DNA from: an uncultured Coriobacteriaceae bacterium | GTDB taxonomy: Bacteria > Actinomycetota > Coriobacteriia > Coriobacteriales > Coriobacteriaceae | DNA: 64,000 bases | Reading direction: 5' to 3' | NCBI GenBank assembly: GCA_944320725.1 | Contig: CALUIM010000012.1 | Span: 124,001 to 188,000 of the forward strand | Shown: positions 34,264 through 43,492 of the stretch, one piece after another | How the letters are laid out: the number at the start of each line of letters is the position of its first letter | How positions within the stretch are numbered: the first letter of the stretch is position 1 | Notes under the pieces: generated by a model | What the model was told of the DNA's origin: nothing | The model's input: the letters and a program-made list of their open reading frames with translations, nothing else | Databases searched by the model: none | Made by a program: the position numbers and the translations under genes

Positions 34264-35397
34264 ATGGCACTAGCACCTGTAGCCCCGCAACTTTCGCGGG
34301 GCAACCACATTTATCTTTACCAGCTTTTGAAAAAGGAGCTCGGTTGCGGAAAGCAGACGTTTCTCCCCCGCGTGGAAGAGGCGCTTGCAACGGATGAGCT
34401 CTCGGCGGAACTGATGGGCTTCTCGAGCACGCGTGAGCTGCTTGAAGCGCTCGATGATTTCGTGACGCTCACCGTCTTCAAGGGTGGGCGCGTCTATGCC
34501 ACCATCATGAGCCAACCCGATTGGGATGCTACGGCCAAGCCCGCTGGCAAAGCTGGCACCGGCGCGAAATCATGGAAACGCAAGAAATCGGGCAAGGATG
34601 TGAGGCCGGTCCGGCCGACGTGCGTCAAGCCGATCGAGCCAGAGCCGGAGCCTGAGCCCGAATCGCAACCTGAGCCCGAGACGACGCCCGAGAACCAGAC
34701 AACATTCGAGCCAAAGGCGGCATTCGAACCGAAGCCCGAGCACGAAACGAAGCCTGAGCCTGCGTTGGAGACCGAACCCGAAGGGGAATCTGAACCGGAA
34801 CCCCTATCAGAGGCTGCGGCAGAGCTCCAACCGGAAATCGAATCCGATCAAGAGGAGGGTCTTGAAGTCGCAGCGGAGCCAAAGGCTGCTCAGGAGCACA
34901 ACGCGCCCGCGGCGCAGCTCGTGCCCGAGCCGACCATTTCGCTTACCGTCACCTACGACCCCTCAAGCAGAAAACAATCGGACAAGCAGGAATCTGTGTC
35001 CCACGAGATGTCTACACAGAATCCCGTTGAGCGTGAAGCCTCCGTTCAAATCGAGGCTCTCGAGACTCCTGCTCCCACTCCCCCGCACCCGTTCACGCCC
35101 GCCGAGCTCGACGGCTATCCGCTCGACCTCTCCCGCGAGGTCTTCTGCCCCGGCGATATCCTGAGCGAGCTTGCACAACTTCTACCGCTCGGCGCGGACG
35201 TTTTGGGCATTGCAAACGAGTACTATTACATCGCTGGTGAACAGGGAACGCTCGAGGCAGGGCGCGCGCGTGCCGCGTTTCCCCTGCGATTCACACGCGA
35301 TGGCGAGCGCCACGAGGTGACGATTCGCATGAAACGGCGCCCCAACGGCCATCTCGGCGCAACATGGACAATCTACGCTATTGAAACCATACAATAG
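34264..35397 (+). CDS. Protein with N-terminal winged-helix-like domain and Glu-Pro repeat linker, function unknown
   Basis: About 377 residues. The N-terminal 90 residues (YLYQLLKKELGCGKQTFLP, FSSTRELLEALDDF, VTLTVFKGGRVYATI) resemble a LOTUS/OST-HTH-type small domain, though I cannot confirm this. A 200-residue linker rich in Glu and Pro follows (PEPEPEPE-type repeats), then a conserved-looking C-terminal domain (YPLDLSREVFCPGDILSELAQLLP ... LRFTRDGERHEVTIRMKRRP). GAAGGA precedes ATG 34264. There is no signal peptide, so it is cytoplasmic. An RNA-binding role would follow if the LOTUS match holds. Confidence 0.65.
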   Translation: MALAPVAPQLSRGNHIYLYQLLKKELGCGKQTFLPRVEEALATDELSAELMGFSSTRELLEALDDFVTLTVFKGGRVYATIMSQPDWDATAKPAGKAGTGAKSWKRKKSGKDVRPVRPTCVKPIEPEPEPEPESQPEPETTPENQTTFEPKAAFEPKPEHETKPEPALETEPEGESEPEPLSEAAAELQPEIESDQEEGLEVAAEPKAAQEHNAPAAQLVPEPTISLTVTYDPSSRKQSDKQESVSHEMSTQNPVEREASVQIEALETPAPTPPHPFTPAELDGYPLDLSREVFCPGDILSELAQLLPLGADVLGIANEYYYIAGEQGTLEAGRARAAFPLRFTRDGERHEVTIRMKRRPNGHLGATWTIYAIETIQ

Positions 35398-35647
35398 ATA
35401 GCCAAATGCGTGGTTCATCTACCACCCAAAGGCATGGGGAAAGATTGGGTAAGCTTCGCGCGTCACCTGCAGAGTAGACGGCACTTTAGTTGCAACGTTT
35501 CCGCAGCTCAGAGAGTTGGTCGTTTTTTGTGTATATCACAGCATGCCCGTGAGACGAACAAATCTTTTTTCTACGCATCGTCACCGTCTTAAGCAGCTTC
35601 TATCATGTCAAGTTTTCGCTCTCGGCGCTTGATGGATTGCCAAAGCA

Positions 35648-35689
35648 AGATGCCGCACCGATCCGAACCGGGTCGGCGCGGCTTCATCT
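35648..35689 (-). terminator. Hairpin, probable terminator of ettA
   Basis: AGATG-CCGC-CCGA pairs with TCGG-GCGG-CATCT around a GAAC-type loop. On the minus strand it is followed by TGCTTTGG. It lies about 45 bases past the ettA stop. The rest of the 336-base gap 35398-35733 is unremarkable AT-rich sequence on its left side. Confidence 0.6.
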
Positions 35690-35733
35690 GTGCATACGCT
35701 AGGGAGATGCAATCTCACCCAAACGAAGGTTCG

Positions 35734-37413
35734 CTAATCGCGCGTAAGCTTGCGGTGGATGCGGTGCGGCTTGGCAGCATCCTCGCCCAGGCGCGCCACG
35801 CGGTTCTCCTGATAGGCCTCAAAGTTACCCTCGAACCAGTACCAGTTGCCAGGATTCTCGTCGGTGCCCTCCCATGCAAGGATATGCGTGGCCACACGGT
35901 CGAGGAACATGCGGTCGTGGCTGATCACCACCGAGCAGCCGGGGAACTCGAGCAGCGCCGCCTCGAGCGAGGAGAGCGTTTCGACGTCGAGGTCGTTCGT
36001 AGGCTCATCGAGCAGCAGTAAGTTACCACCCTGCTTCAAGGTAAGCGCGAGGTTCAGGCGATTGCGCTCGCCTCCGGAAAGCACACCCGCGCGCTTCTGC
36101 TGATCGGAGCCCTTGAAACCAAAACTCGCAACATAGGCGCGGCTTGGCACCTCGGTCTCGCCCACGAGCATCTTATCCGTGCCGCCCGAAACGACCTCCC
36201 ACAGCGTCTTGTCTGGATCGATGCCCTCGCGGCCCTGGTCGACATAGGAAAGCTTCACAGTCTCGCCCAGCGTGATGCTGCCCGAGGTAGGCTGTTCCAT
36301 CCCCATGATCATCTTGAAGAGCGTCGTCTTGCCCACGCCGTTAGGGCCAATCACGCCCACGATGCCGTTGCGCGGCAGGCTGAACGTGAGGCCATCGATA
36401 AGTACGCGACCGTCGAACTCCTTATGCAGGTGCTCGGCCTCGAGCACCTTGGCGCCCAGACGAGGACCCACGGGAATGCGGATATCGGTCCAGTCGAGCT
36501 TCTGGCTCGCACGGGCCTCCGCCTCCATCTCCTCGTACCGCGCCAGACGCGCCTTGTTCTTTGCCTGGCGCGCCTTAGGCGAAGAACGAACCCACTCGAT
36601 CTCGGACGCCATGCGCTTGGCAAGCTTCGCATCGCGCTGACCCTGCGCGGCAATGCGCGCCGCCTTCGTCTCGAGATAGGTGGAGTAGTTGCCCTTATAC
36701 GGATAGAGATGACCGCGATCGACCTCGCAAATCCACTCGGCAACGTTGTCGAGGAAGTAGCGGTCGTGGGTCACGGCGAGCACCGCACCGGGATAGTTCT
36801 TGAGGAAATGCTCGAGCCACAGCACCGACTCCGCATCGAGATGGTTGGTAGGCTCATCGAGCAGCAGCAGATCCGGGGCCTCGAGCAAAAGCTTGCAGAG
36901 CGCCACGCGACGGCGCTCACCGCCGGAGAGCACCTTGACCGGCGTATCGGAATCGGGCAGCTGCAGCGCATCCATCGCCTGGCCGAGCTTGGAATCGATA
37001 TCCCAACCGTCCGCGGCATCAATCTCGCCCTGGAGTGTGCCCATCTCGGCCATGAGGGCGTCGAAGTCCGCGTCGGGCGCGGCCATCTCCTCGCCAATCT
37101 GGTTGAACCGCTCAACCTTGGCCATGAGGTCACCAAACGCCATGCGCACGTTCTCGATCACGGTTTTCTCGTCATCGAGCGGCGGCTCCTGCTCGAGCAG
37201 CCCTACCGTGTAGCCGGGCGTGAGACGCGCATCTCCGTTGGAAACCTCTTCTTTGCCCGCCATAACCTTGAGCAAGGTCGACTTGCCCATGCCGTTGGGG
37301 CCCACGACGCCAATCTTGGCACCGGGATAAAAGCTCAGAGTCACGTCGTCCAAGATAACTTTGTCGCCGTGCGCCTTACGAGCCTGATACATCTGGTAGA
37401 TGAACTCTGCCAT
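35734..37413 (-). CDS. ettA: Energy-dependent translational throttle protein EttA (ABC-F)
   Basis: Soluble ABC-F ATPase that binds the ribosomal E site and gates the first elongation step according to ATP/ADP ratio. 559 residues with two ATPase domains: Walker A GPNGMGKST and GPNGVGKTT, signatures LSGGERRRVALC and LSGGERNRLNLAL, Walker B LLLLDEPTNHLD and LLLLDEPTNDLD. The interdomain linker (KRMASEIEWVRSSPKARQAK-type) is the P-site-tRNA-interaction motif. AAGGAG precedes the ATG. Length matches EttA closely. Confidence 0.95.
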   Translation of the reverse strand: MAEFIYQMYQARKAHGDKVILDDVTLSFYPGAKIGVVGPNGMGKSTLLKVMAGKEEVSNGDARLTPGYTVGLLEQEPPLDDEKTVIENVRMAFGDLMAKVERFNQIGEEMAAPDADFDALMAEMGTLQGEIDAADGWDIDSKLGQAMDALQLPDSDTPVKVLSGGERRRVALCKLLLEAPDLLLLDEPTNHLDAESVLWLEHFLKNYPGAVLAVTHDRYFLDNVAEWICEVDRGHLYPYKGNYSTYLETKAARIAAQGQRDAKLAKRMASEIEWVRSSPKARQAKNKARLARYEEMEAEARASQKLDWTDIRIPVGPRLGAKVLEAEHLHKEFDGRVLIDGLTFSLPRNGIVGVIGPNGVGKTTLFKMIMGMEQPTSGSITLGETVKLSYVDQGREGIDPDKTLWEVVSGGTDKMLVGETEVPSRAYVASFGFKGSDQQKRAGVLSGGERNRLNLALTLKQGGNLLLLDEPTNDLDVETLSSLEAALLEFPGCSVVISHDRMFLDRVATHILAWEGTDENPGNWYWFEGNFEAYQENRVARLGEDAAKPHRIHRKLTRD

Positions 37414-37611
37414 GAATAACTCCTTATAGATATGCGCGGATGCGCCTCTTACTTCGCTTTAGTCTAAACGGAGCCGTGCATCTAACACAACGAAAAGGCC
37501 GTGAAGACGCACTCCTCGAAAGGACCCACACAATGCGCGTGGCCATCGGCTCGTCCCATGAGGTACCATAAATGCATTGTTCGCTGCAACGCTCAAGGGG
37601 GCCTCATCGCT

Positions 37612-38619
37612 ATGCCGCTGCTTTCAATCGTTGTCCCCTGCTACAACGAACAATATGTGCTGCCCCTCTTCGTTGAAGAGCTGAGCCGCGTTGTGCGTTC
37701 ATGGCGTGACCCTGAAAGCAACATCTCAAGAACCCCCTCCCCTGGTGATATTCCAGAAGTAGAAGTCATCTTTGTCGACGACGGATCAATCGACGGCACC
37801 CTTGCGTTTTTAAAAGAACTTACCGAAGAGCCTGCGTGCAACCTACCCTTCCACGTGCGTTGGGTTTCATTCTCGCGCAACTTTGGAAAAGAGGCCGGGT
37901 TGCTTGCCGGCCTCAAAGAGGCTCGCGGTGACTTCGTTGCCACGATGGACGCCGACATGCAGGATCCACCCAGCCTCCTGCCCTCGCTCTACCTTCAGCT
38001 CATCACGAGCGATTACGACAACATCGCCACACGTCGTGTAAGCCGAACAGGCGAACCGCCGATTCGCTCGGCGTGCGCCCGACTCTTTTATCGCATTGTC
38101 TCGCATATCTCCCAAACAGAGATTGTGGACGGCGCACGCGATTTTCGTCTCATGCGACGCTCTATGGTCGATGCGATTATCTCAATGCCCGAATACAACC
38201 GCTTCAGCAAAGGCATTTTCGGATGGGTTGGCTTCAAAACGAAATGGGTGGCATTCGAGAATGTTGAGCGTCCTGCAGGCGAATCGCATTGGAACTTTTG
38301 GTCGCTGCTGCTCTACGCAATAGATGGCATCGTCGCATTCTCGACCGCCCCACTCTCAATTGCCTCAATTGCCGGCGTGCTCCTGTGCTTCGTTGCGTTT
38401 GTAGCACTCGCGTTCATCTTGGTACGCACGCTCCTATTCGGTGACCCTGTCGACGGCTGGCCATCGCTCGTTTGCATCATCGTGTTTCTCGGCGGCATCC
38501 AGCTTCTCTGCCTCGGGATTATGGGTCAATACCTCGCAAAAACCTATCTCGAGACGAAGCGGCGCCCGCCCTACATCATCAGAGAGCAAAGCCCGGATCA
38601 TCGGGAAGGTGAGCGATGA
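37612..38619 (+). CDS. Polyprenyl-phosphate glycosyltransferase (DPM1/GtrB-like)
   Basis: 335 residues: a GT2 catalytic domain (LLSIVVPCYNEQYVLPLFVEEL, VIFVDDGSIDGTL, FSRNFGKEAGLLAGL, TMDADMQDPPSLL) followed by two C-terminal membrane helices (ASIAGVLLCFVAFVALAFIL and VCIIVFLGGIQLLCLGIMG). It transfers a sugar onto a polyprenyl phosphate at the inner membrane face for later flipping. ATG 37612 follows AAGGGGG. Its stop overlaps the YfhO start by four bases (ATGA). A GtrA-like flippase partner lies at 27-479. Confidence 0.9.
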   Translation: MPLLSIVVPCYNEQYVLPLFVEELSRVVRSWRDPESNISRTPSPGDIPEVEVIFVDDGSIDGTLAFLKELTEEPACNLPFHVRWVSFSRNFGKEAGLLAGLKEARGDFVATMDADMQDPPSLLPSLYLQLITSDYDNIATRRVSRTGEPPIRSACARLFYRIVSHISQTEIVDGARDFRLMRRSMVDAIISMPEYNRFSKGIFGWVGFKTKWVAFENVERPAGESHWNFWSLLLYAIDGIVAFSTAPLSIASIAGVLLCFVAFVALAFILVRTLLFGDPVDGWPSLVCIIVFLGGIQLLCLGIMGQYLAKTYLETKRRPPYIIREQSPDHREGER

Positions 38620-41096
38620 GCAGAGGGTTGACTGCCAATGAGCGTTTCAGGCGCGCTGGTACGCGCGCCATGTTCTGGATCGCGTGCTTTCTTACGCCCA
38701 TCATCATGCTGGCTGTTATCGCGGCCGCCTCAAACGTGTACCCCTTCGGCACACAATCGTTCCTCACCGAGGATCTCAAATACCAATATGTCGATTTTTA
38801 TGCCTGGTTCAAACGCGTGCTCACGGGCGATGCGTCAATCCTGTACTCCGCATCCCAAGGACTCGGATCAAATACCTGGGGACTCTATAGCTACTATCTT
38901 GCCAGCCCGCTCAACCTACTCATCGTATTCTTCGACCGCGCGCACGTAACGGATTTCGCCATGATAGCTGCCACGCTTCGGCTCGGACTCATGGGGGTCA
39001 GTTGCGCCTTGTGGCTGCGACGGCGTTACAGCCTTCCCCCTGCGTGGACGTTTTGCCTCGCACTGTGCTTCTGCTGGTGCAGCTGGAGTGCATGTCAGCT
39101 GCGCAACCCTATGTGGATGGACGCGATCGTGCTTCTTCCGCTGCTGGCACTGAGCGTCCATCGCTTGGTGTGCAAGAGCCGGTGGTTACCCTTCTCACTG
39201 TGCATCGCTGCGTCAATTATGGTTTGCTGGTATATGGGTTACATGCTCGTCCTGTTTAGCCTGGTGCTCATTGCCTACGAGTTCTTCGGGACGACGCGAG
39301 CTGAAACAAGCGGCCAAGAACCCCATTCACTTCGGCGGCTTTTACTGTTGCTCCTCAAAGCATATGCATTCGCCCTCGTGCTAAGCGCCTGGACGTTTGT
39401 GCCCACGGTGCTCGCCATGCTTTCGGCAAGCGGAAACTCCGACTCAATGTTGCAGGCGCTCACCAGCAGCTCGGGCATACTCAATACAGGCATCACCAAT
39501 ATCGTATACGGCATACTTCCGGGCATGTGGCGTGACTACGCCGTTCCCCAGCTTCACGGCGGCATCATCGTGCTGGTGCTCTGTCTTATGTTCCTCTGCT
39601 CTCGCACCATACCCGCCAGACGCAAGGTCACCGCAGCAGCATGCGTCATCTTTTTGTTCGCCAGCATCGTAGTCATCCCCCTCGAATACATCTGGTGCGG
39701 ATTCCGCCAGCCGAACGGCTTCTACTCGCGCATCGCGATCTTCGCATGGTTTTTCCTGCTGATCATTGCCGCCGAACGTGTTGCGGCGGGCTGGCATGGT
39801 AAAGCCCGCATCGCCCCTGTCATTCCTTGGGTGATTTGCCTTATCACGTGCTTCGAGCTCTCATACTCTGCCATCACCATCTGGAAGCAACTTTACGTAG
39901 GGTATGAAGAGAGTTTTCACGAGCGCTACGTTACCGAAGCGGATGCGCAGCTCGCATACCTTACGGAATACGATACCGGCGCATGGCGCTTCGAGCGCAC
40001 CTATCAGCGTGCGTGGCCCGCCTCGCTTAACGAGGGCGCGGCATCAGGATTCAAACAGCTTTCGAGTTACTCGTCCGCAAATAACCCATCCGCGATTAGT
40101 CTGCTCAATGCACTCGGCTACAGCAATCCCGGCGAGTTCTCAACGCGCTATGCGGGCCCCATCCTCCCAAGCGATAGTCTCCTGGGCGTCAGGTACCTCT
40201 CGGCTCCAGAGCAACCGGCAGGCTACACCGCATTAATCGGCGCTCCTCAATGCATCGGCAATGGCGTTTATACGAACGAGCATGCACTGCCACTCGCCTA
40301 CCTCGTTTCCCGTGATGCAATGAACTTCTCACTTGAGGCTACAGGGGGTGCAGATAATCCCTTCGACGTTCAAAATGCTTTTGCAAGCGCGTTGCTGGGA
40401 TATGACGTCGAACTGTTCAAGGCCATTGAACCCGCGACAACACAGCGTGCGGACGACGATACATCGGTTGCGTTCGAGGTATCTGTACCTACGGGCTGTC
40501 TCGGCTATGTCTATGTCCCCTCTTCGCTGCCAGAACGCGTGGGACTTGCCATTGACGGCGCAAGTGCAATCCAACAGAATTGGCGGTTCCAACACAGCGC
40601 CATCGCTTTCGACACAATTGAAGGTGAGAGCGGCGGAATGCATACGGTGCGCCTCGAAGCGCCGCCCGACACCACGCTGCCAGACAGTGCCTCATGTCTG
40701 TTCTACTATCTTGATATTGCGGCATACGAGGATGCGATGACCGCGCTCGAGGCGGGCAGCATGGACATAACCGCGTTCGAAGACGGCTATATCGCGGGCA
40801 ATATAGCGACCGGAGCTACCGAAGAAAGCTCCCTGCTGCTTGCTACCGTTCCCTGTGAAAACGGTTGGGAGGTACGCGTAAACGGCAAACGCGTGGAGCC
40901 CATCGCCATTGCCGATGGCGCACTGACGGGCATCCCCATCGGCCCGGGTGAAAACCAAATTGAGATGCGGTTCCTGCCGCCTGGCCTCATCATTGGCTGC
41001 ACCATTACCGCCGTCGGCATACTTGGGACCGCAGCATACGCGATTCGGCAACGCGCGCGTCGACGCAAGCAGCCAATCGGCGCCCACGCATCCTAG
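38616..41096 (+). CDS. YfhO-family integral membrane protein
   Basis: 826 residues with roughly a dozen membrane helices in the first 420 residues and a large extracellular C-terminal part, as in YfhO proteins that decorate cell-surface polymers using polyprenyl-linked sugars. LTEDLKYQYVDFYAWFKRVL near residue 50 and the GLGSNTWGLYSYYLASPLNLL segment are characteristic. The ATGA overlap with the DPM1-like gene indicates coupled translation, and the pair matches GtrB-YfhO glycosylation modules known from Gram-positives. The acceptor (for example teichoic acid) is not known here. Confidence 0.88.
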   Translation: MSRGLTANERFRRAGTRAMFWIACFLTPIIMLAVIAAASNVYPFGTQSFLTEDLKYQYVDFYAWFKRVLTGDASILYSASQGLGSNTWGLYSYYLASPLNLLIVFFDRAHVTDFAMIAATLRLGLMGVSCALWLRRRYSLPPAWTFCLALCFCWCSWSACQLRNPMWMDAIVLLPLLALSVHRLVCKSRWLPFSLCIAASIMVCWYMGYMLVLFSLVLIAYEFFGTTRAETSGQEPHSLRRLLLLLLKAYAFALVLSAWTFVPTVLAMLSASGNSDSMLQALTSSSGILNTGITNIVYGILPGMWRDYAVPQLHGGIIVLVLCLMFLCSRTIPARRKVTAAACVIFLFASIVVIPLEYIWCGFRQPNGFYSRIAIFAWFFLLIIAAERVAAGWHGKARIAPVIPWVICLITCFELSYSAITIWKQLYVGYEESFHERYVTEADAQLAYLTEYDTGAWRFERTYQRAWPASLNEGAASGFKQLSSYSSANNPSAISLLNALGYSNPGEFSTRYAGPILPSDSLLGVRYLSAPEQPAGYTALIGAPQCIGNGVYTNEHALPLAYLVSRDAMNFSLEATGGADNPFDVQNAFASALLGYDVELFKAIEPATTQRADDDTSVAFEVSVPTGCLGYVYVPSSLPERVGLAIDGASAIQQNWRFQHSAIAFDTIEGESGGMHTVRLEAPPDTTLPDSASCLFYYLDIAAYEDAMTALEAGSMDITAFEDGYIAGNIATGATEESSLLLATVPCENGWEVRVNGKRVEPIAIADGALTGIPIGPGENQIEMRFLPPGLIIGCTITAVGILGTAAYAIRQRARRRKQPIGAHAS

Positions 41097-41467
41097 CTCT
41101 TACGCAGCAACACCGAAACTCTCTGGGGAGACAATCCAACAATCGATGCGATATCGCGCAGCGTAAGCCCTTCGTTCTTGAACATGCCCACCAAGTTGCG
41201 CGTAAGGCTTGAAAGAGCATTTTGCCGTTCCTCCACCTCTCGGCGAGTAGCCTCAAGCTCATCAAGCATCATGCGCGCATCCTCGTCGAGCTCAGGAACC
41301 ACTTGAACCGACGCAACCTCGACCCCCATCATATGCGCTGCATCTCGAACCATATCTTCAATCTGGTCGAGTCGCCGTACCTGAGTGAACAAACCCGGAA
41401 TACCTGAGCATGAGACCGCCCACCAACCGTCGCAGCGCGTAGCGTGCACCTCAATATCAATCGCCAT
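41093..41467 (-). CDS. hicB: HicB-family antitoxin with C-terminal HTH
   Basis: 124 residues. The N-terminal partially degraded RNase-H-like fold reads IDIEVHATRCDGWWAVSCSGIPGLFTQVRRLDQIEDMVRDAA, typical of HicB. The C-terminal NEGLTLRDIASIVGLSPQRVSVLLRK is a helix-turn-helix for operator binding. It neutralises HicA and represses the pair. ATG 41467 has GGAGG, which lies inside the end of hicA, so the two overlap by 11 bases. Its stop shares CTAG with the convergent YfhO stop. Confidence 0.88.
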   Translation of the reverse strand: MAIDIEVHATRCDGWWAVSCSGIPGLFTQVRRLDQIEDMVRDAAHMMGVEVASVQVVPELDEDARMMLDELEATRREVEERQNALSSLTRNLVGMFKNEGLTLRDIASIVGLSPQRVSVLLRKS

Positions 41468-41657
41468 TTCTGCCTCCAAACAGATACTCGAGTATCGCTC
41501 GCGCAGTTATCTCATTCACTTCACTGTGCCTCGGTATCGTTGTTGTTTTATCTCCGACGCGCACCTTGGTATGATTTGCCCCCTCGCACCACGTCACAAT
41601 CAATCCACGAGAACGAGCCCTCTCTCGAATCGTTTTGCATAACGCGCGATACTTCAT
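41457..41657 (-). CDS. hicA: HicA-family mRNA interferase toxin
   Basis: 66 residues with a double-stranded-RNA-binding-like fold. MKYRALCKTIRERARSRGL leads to the motif CEGANHTKVRVGDKTTTIPRHSEVNE, in which His (ANH) is the usual catalytic residue. HicA toxins cleave mRNA to slow translation. ATG 41657 has AGGGG upstream. The AT-rich region above it (41660-41720) carries TAAGT/ACTTA as an inverted pair, a plausible HicB operator. The lower GC of this stretch than its neighbours suggests recent acquisition. Confidence 0.87.
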   Translation of the reverse strand: MKYRALCKTIRERARSRGLIVTWCEGANHTKVRVGDKTTTIPRHSEVNEITARAILEYLFGGRNGD

Positions 41658-41819
41658 ATCTACCCCTATTGATAACATAAGTCTTTAGTTATTTACTTAA
41701 TCTTTCTCCAACTTTTTTTTCGATCACGGTGCCTCGTGAAATAAGCGTCGCACGTCGTGCGGACAAAAAACCTAAGCTACAATGCAGGACAACGGTACGA
41801 ATTCCAATGAAAGGCCACC

Positions 41820-42662
41820 ATGCCGAGTATGTGTTCTGTCAAAGCGGAATCCCCCACCTCGCGCCTTGAGCTCGTATGGGGCAAAGCTGGCGTAGACCGC
41901 CTGCGTGCCTCGTCGGTCGTGGTCTTTGGCTGCGGTGGCGTGGGTTCAAACTGCATCGAATCACTCGCACGCGGCGGCGTGGGCACACTCGTCATCGTCG
42001 ATGGCGACGAGGTGGCGCCAAGCAACATCAACCGCCAGGCCATCGCCTTCACCACAACCGTGGGGCGCCGTAAAGTCGAGGTGATGCGTGAGATGATTCT
42101 CGCCATCAACCCCGCTGCGCGAGCGATGGTCTATGACCGATTCTTGCTTCCCGACGATGCCGAACACCTCCTCAACGAGATTGCAGACGCATTGCACGGG
42201 CATATCGACTACATAATCGACGCCATCGACACCGTCTCGACAAAGCTCGCCATCGCCGCATGGGCAGAACGTGCTGGCGTGCCACTCATCTCGAGCATGG
42301 GCGGAGCGGGCAAGATCGATCCCACCCAGCTACACATCTGCGACATTGCGCAGACCTCGCACGATGCGCTCGCGCGCGTCATGCGCAAAGCATGCCGCAA
42401 ACGCGGTATCCGTAAACTCGAAGTACTCTCCTCGTCGGAGCCTCCGCGACAAATTGGGGGCAGGTCAAAACTTGTCACGAAGGAATCCGCCGAAACGGAA
42501 GCTTCCCATTCGTGCGCTCCCTCGCAGCGCCCGCCACTCGGCACCGTCTCCTACCTGCCGCCCATTATGGGCCAGATGATCGCGGGCCACGTTATTCGCC
42601 GGCTTGTTGAGCGCAACCGTAACCCCCAGCAGACCCCAGGCGAAATGACAACAGGACGATAA
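41820..42662 (+). CDS. tcdA: tRNA threonylcarbamoyladenosine dehydratase (TcdA/ThiF family)
   Basis: Converts t6A37 to its cyclic form ct6A in tRNAs reading ANN codons, using ATP. 280 residues of the E1-like ThiF/HesA family: VVVFGCGGVGSNCIESLARGGVG nucleotide-binding loop, VIVDGDEVAPSNINRQ, IDAIDTVSTKLAI, and SSMGGAGKIDPTQLHICDIAQT, a block characteristic of TcdA. A disordered-looking stretch (about 205-235) precedes LGTVSYLPPIMGQMIAGHVIR. tatD follows after two bases, so they form one operon. Confidence 0.93.
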   Translation: MPSMCSVKAESPTSRLELVWGKAGVDRLRASSVVVFGCGGVGSNCIESLARGGVGTLVIVDGDEVAPSNINRQAIAFTTTVGRRKVEVMREMILAINPAARAMVYDRFLLPDDAEHLLNEIADALHGHIDYIIDAIDTVSTKLAIAAWAERAGVPLISSMGGAGKIDPTQLHICDIAQTSHDALARVMRKACRKRGIRKLEVLSSSEPPRQIGGRSKLVTKESAETEASHSCAPSQRPPLGTVSYLPPIMGQMIAGHVIRRLVERNRNPQQTPGEMTTGR

Positions 42663-42664
42663 CC

Positions 42665-43444
42665 ATGGCACGCCCCTACCGCCTCATCGACATGCACTGC
42701 CACCTCGACCGCATGGCGAATGCACGCGAGGTCGCGCGAGACGCCGCAGCGCGCGATATCGCCATCTTCGATACCACGGTCACGCCCACAGATGCCCGCA
42801 AGGCTGCGGAGCTGCTCGACGGCGAGCCCAACGTGCACGTGGGTGTTGGCCTGCATCCCTGGTGGATTGCAGATGGAACATGCGGTGACGCCGATGTAGC
42901 GCGTGCTGCTGAGCTTGCCTCCCGGTCGGCCTTCGTGGGCGAGGTAGGGCTCGACTTCGGGCGGCGTGGCGCCGGAACCGAGAAGCACCAGCTTGCCGCC
43001 TTCGAGCAGATCATCGCCGCTATCGCCGCGAATCCGCTACCCCGCCGCGTCATCTCCATCCATGCTGTTCAGTCAGCTACAGCAGTACTCGATATCCTCG
43101 AACGCCACGGTCTCGCGGGCGCAAACACCAACACAACCTGCATCTTCCATTGGTTTACGGGAACATCCGAGGAGCTCGCACGGGCACGGCGGCACGGGTG
43201 CCGTTTCTCCATCAACGAGCACATGCTCAAAACGAAGCGTGGCCGCGAGTACGCCCGCCAGCTCCCGCTGGAACACCTGCTGCTTGAAACGGATGCCCCG
43301 CCCGGTCTCGACGCCCCATACAGCGCCGAGGCGCTCGAGCGCTCGCTCATCACAGCAGCCGAGGGCATCGCGCGCGTCAAAGATATTCCCGTGCAGGACG
43401 TGATGGCAGCTACCTCGAAAAACGCCGGAAAGCTTCTGTTCTAG
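42665..43444 (+). CDS. TatD-family metal-dependent hydrolase
   Basis: A TIM-barrel metal-dependent hydrolase related to TatD DNases. 259 residues with the metal motif DMHCHLD near the start, GVGLHPWW, FVGEVGLDFG (bridging Glu), ISIHAVQSA and LLETDAPPG near the end. It probably acts as a 3'-5' exonuclease or deoxyribonuclease in repair or RNA trimming. It lies two bases after tcdA. Confidence 0.92.
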   Translation: MARPYRLIDMHCHLDRMANAREVARDAAARDIAIFDTTVTPTDARKAAELLDGEPNVHVGVGLHPWWIADGTCGDADVARAAELASRSAFVGEVGLDFGRRGAGTEKHQLAAFEQIIAAIAANPLPRRVISIHAVQSATAVLDILERHGLAGANTNTTCIFHWFTGTSEELARARRHGCRFSINEHMLKTKRGREYARQLPLEHLLLETDAPPGLDAPYSAEALERSLITAAEGIARVKDIPVQDVMAATSKNAGKLLF

Positions 43445-43492
43445 GCTCTTGCCCTAACAAGCAGCGCGAGACGACTCCATCCGAGCAATCGA

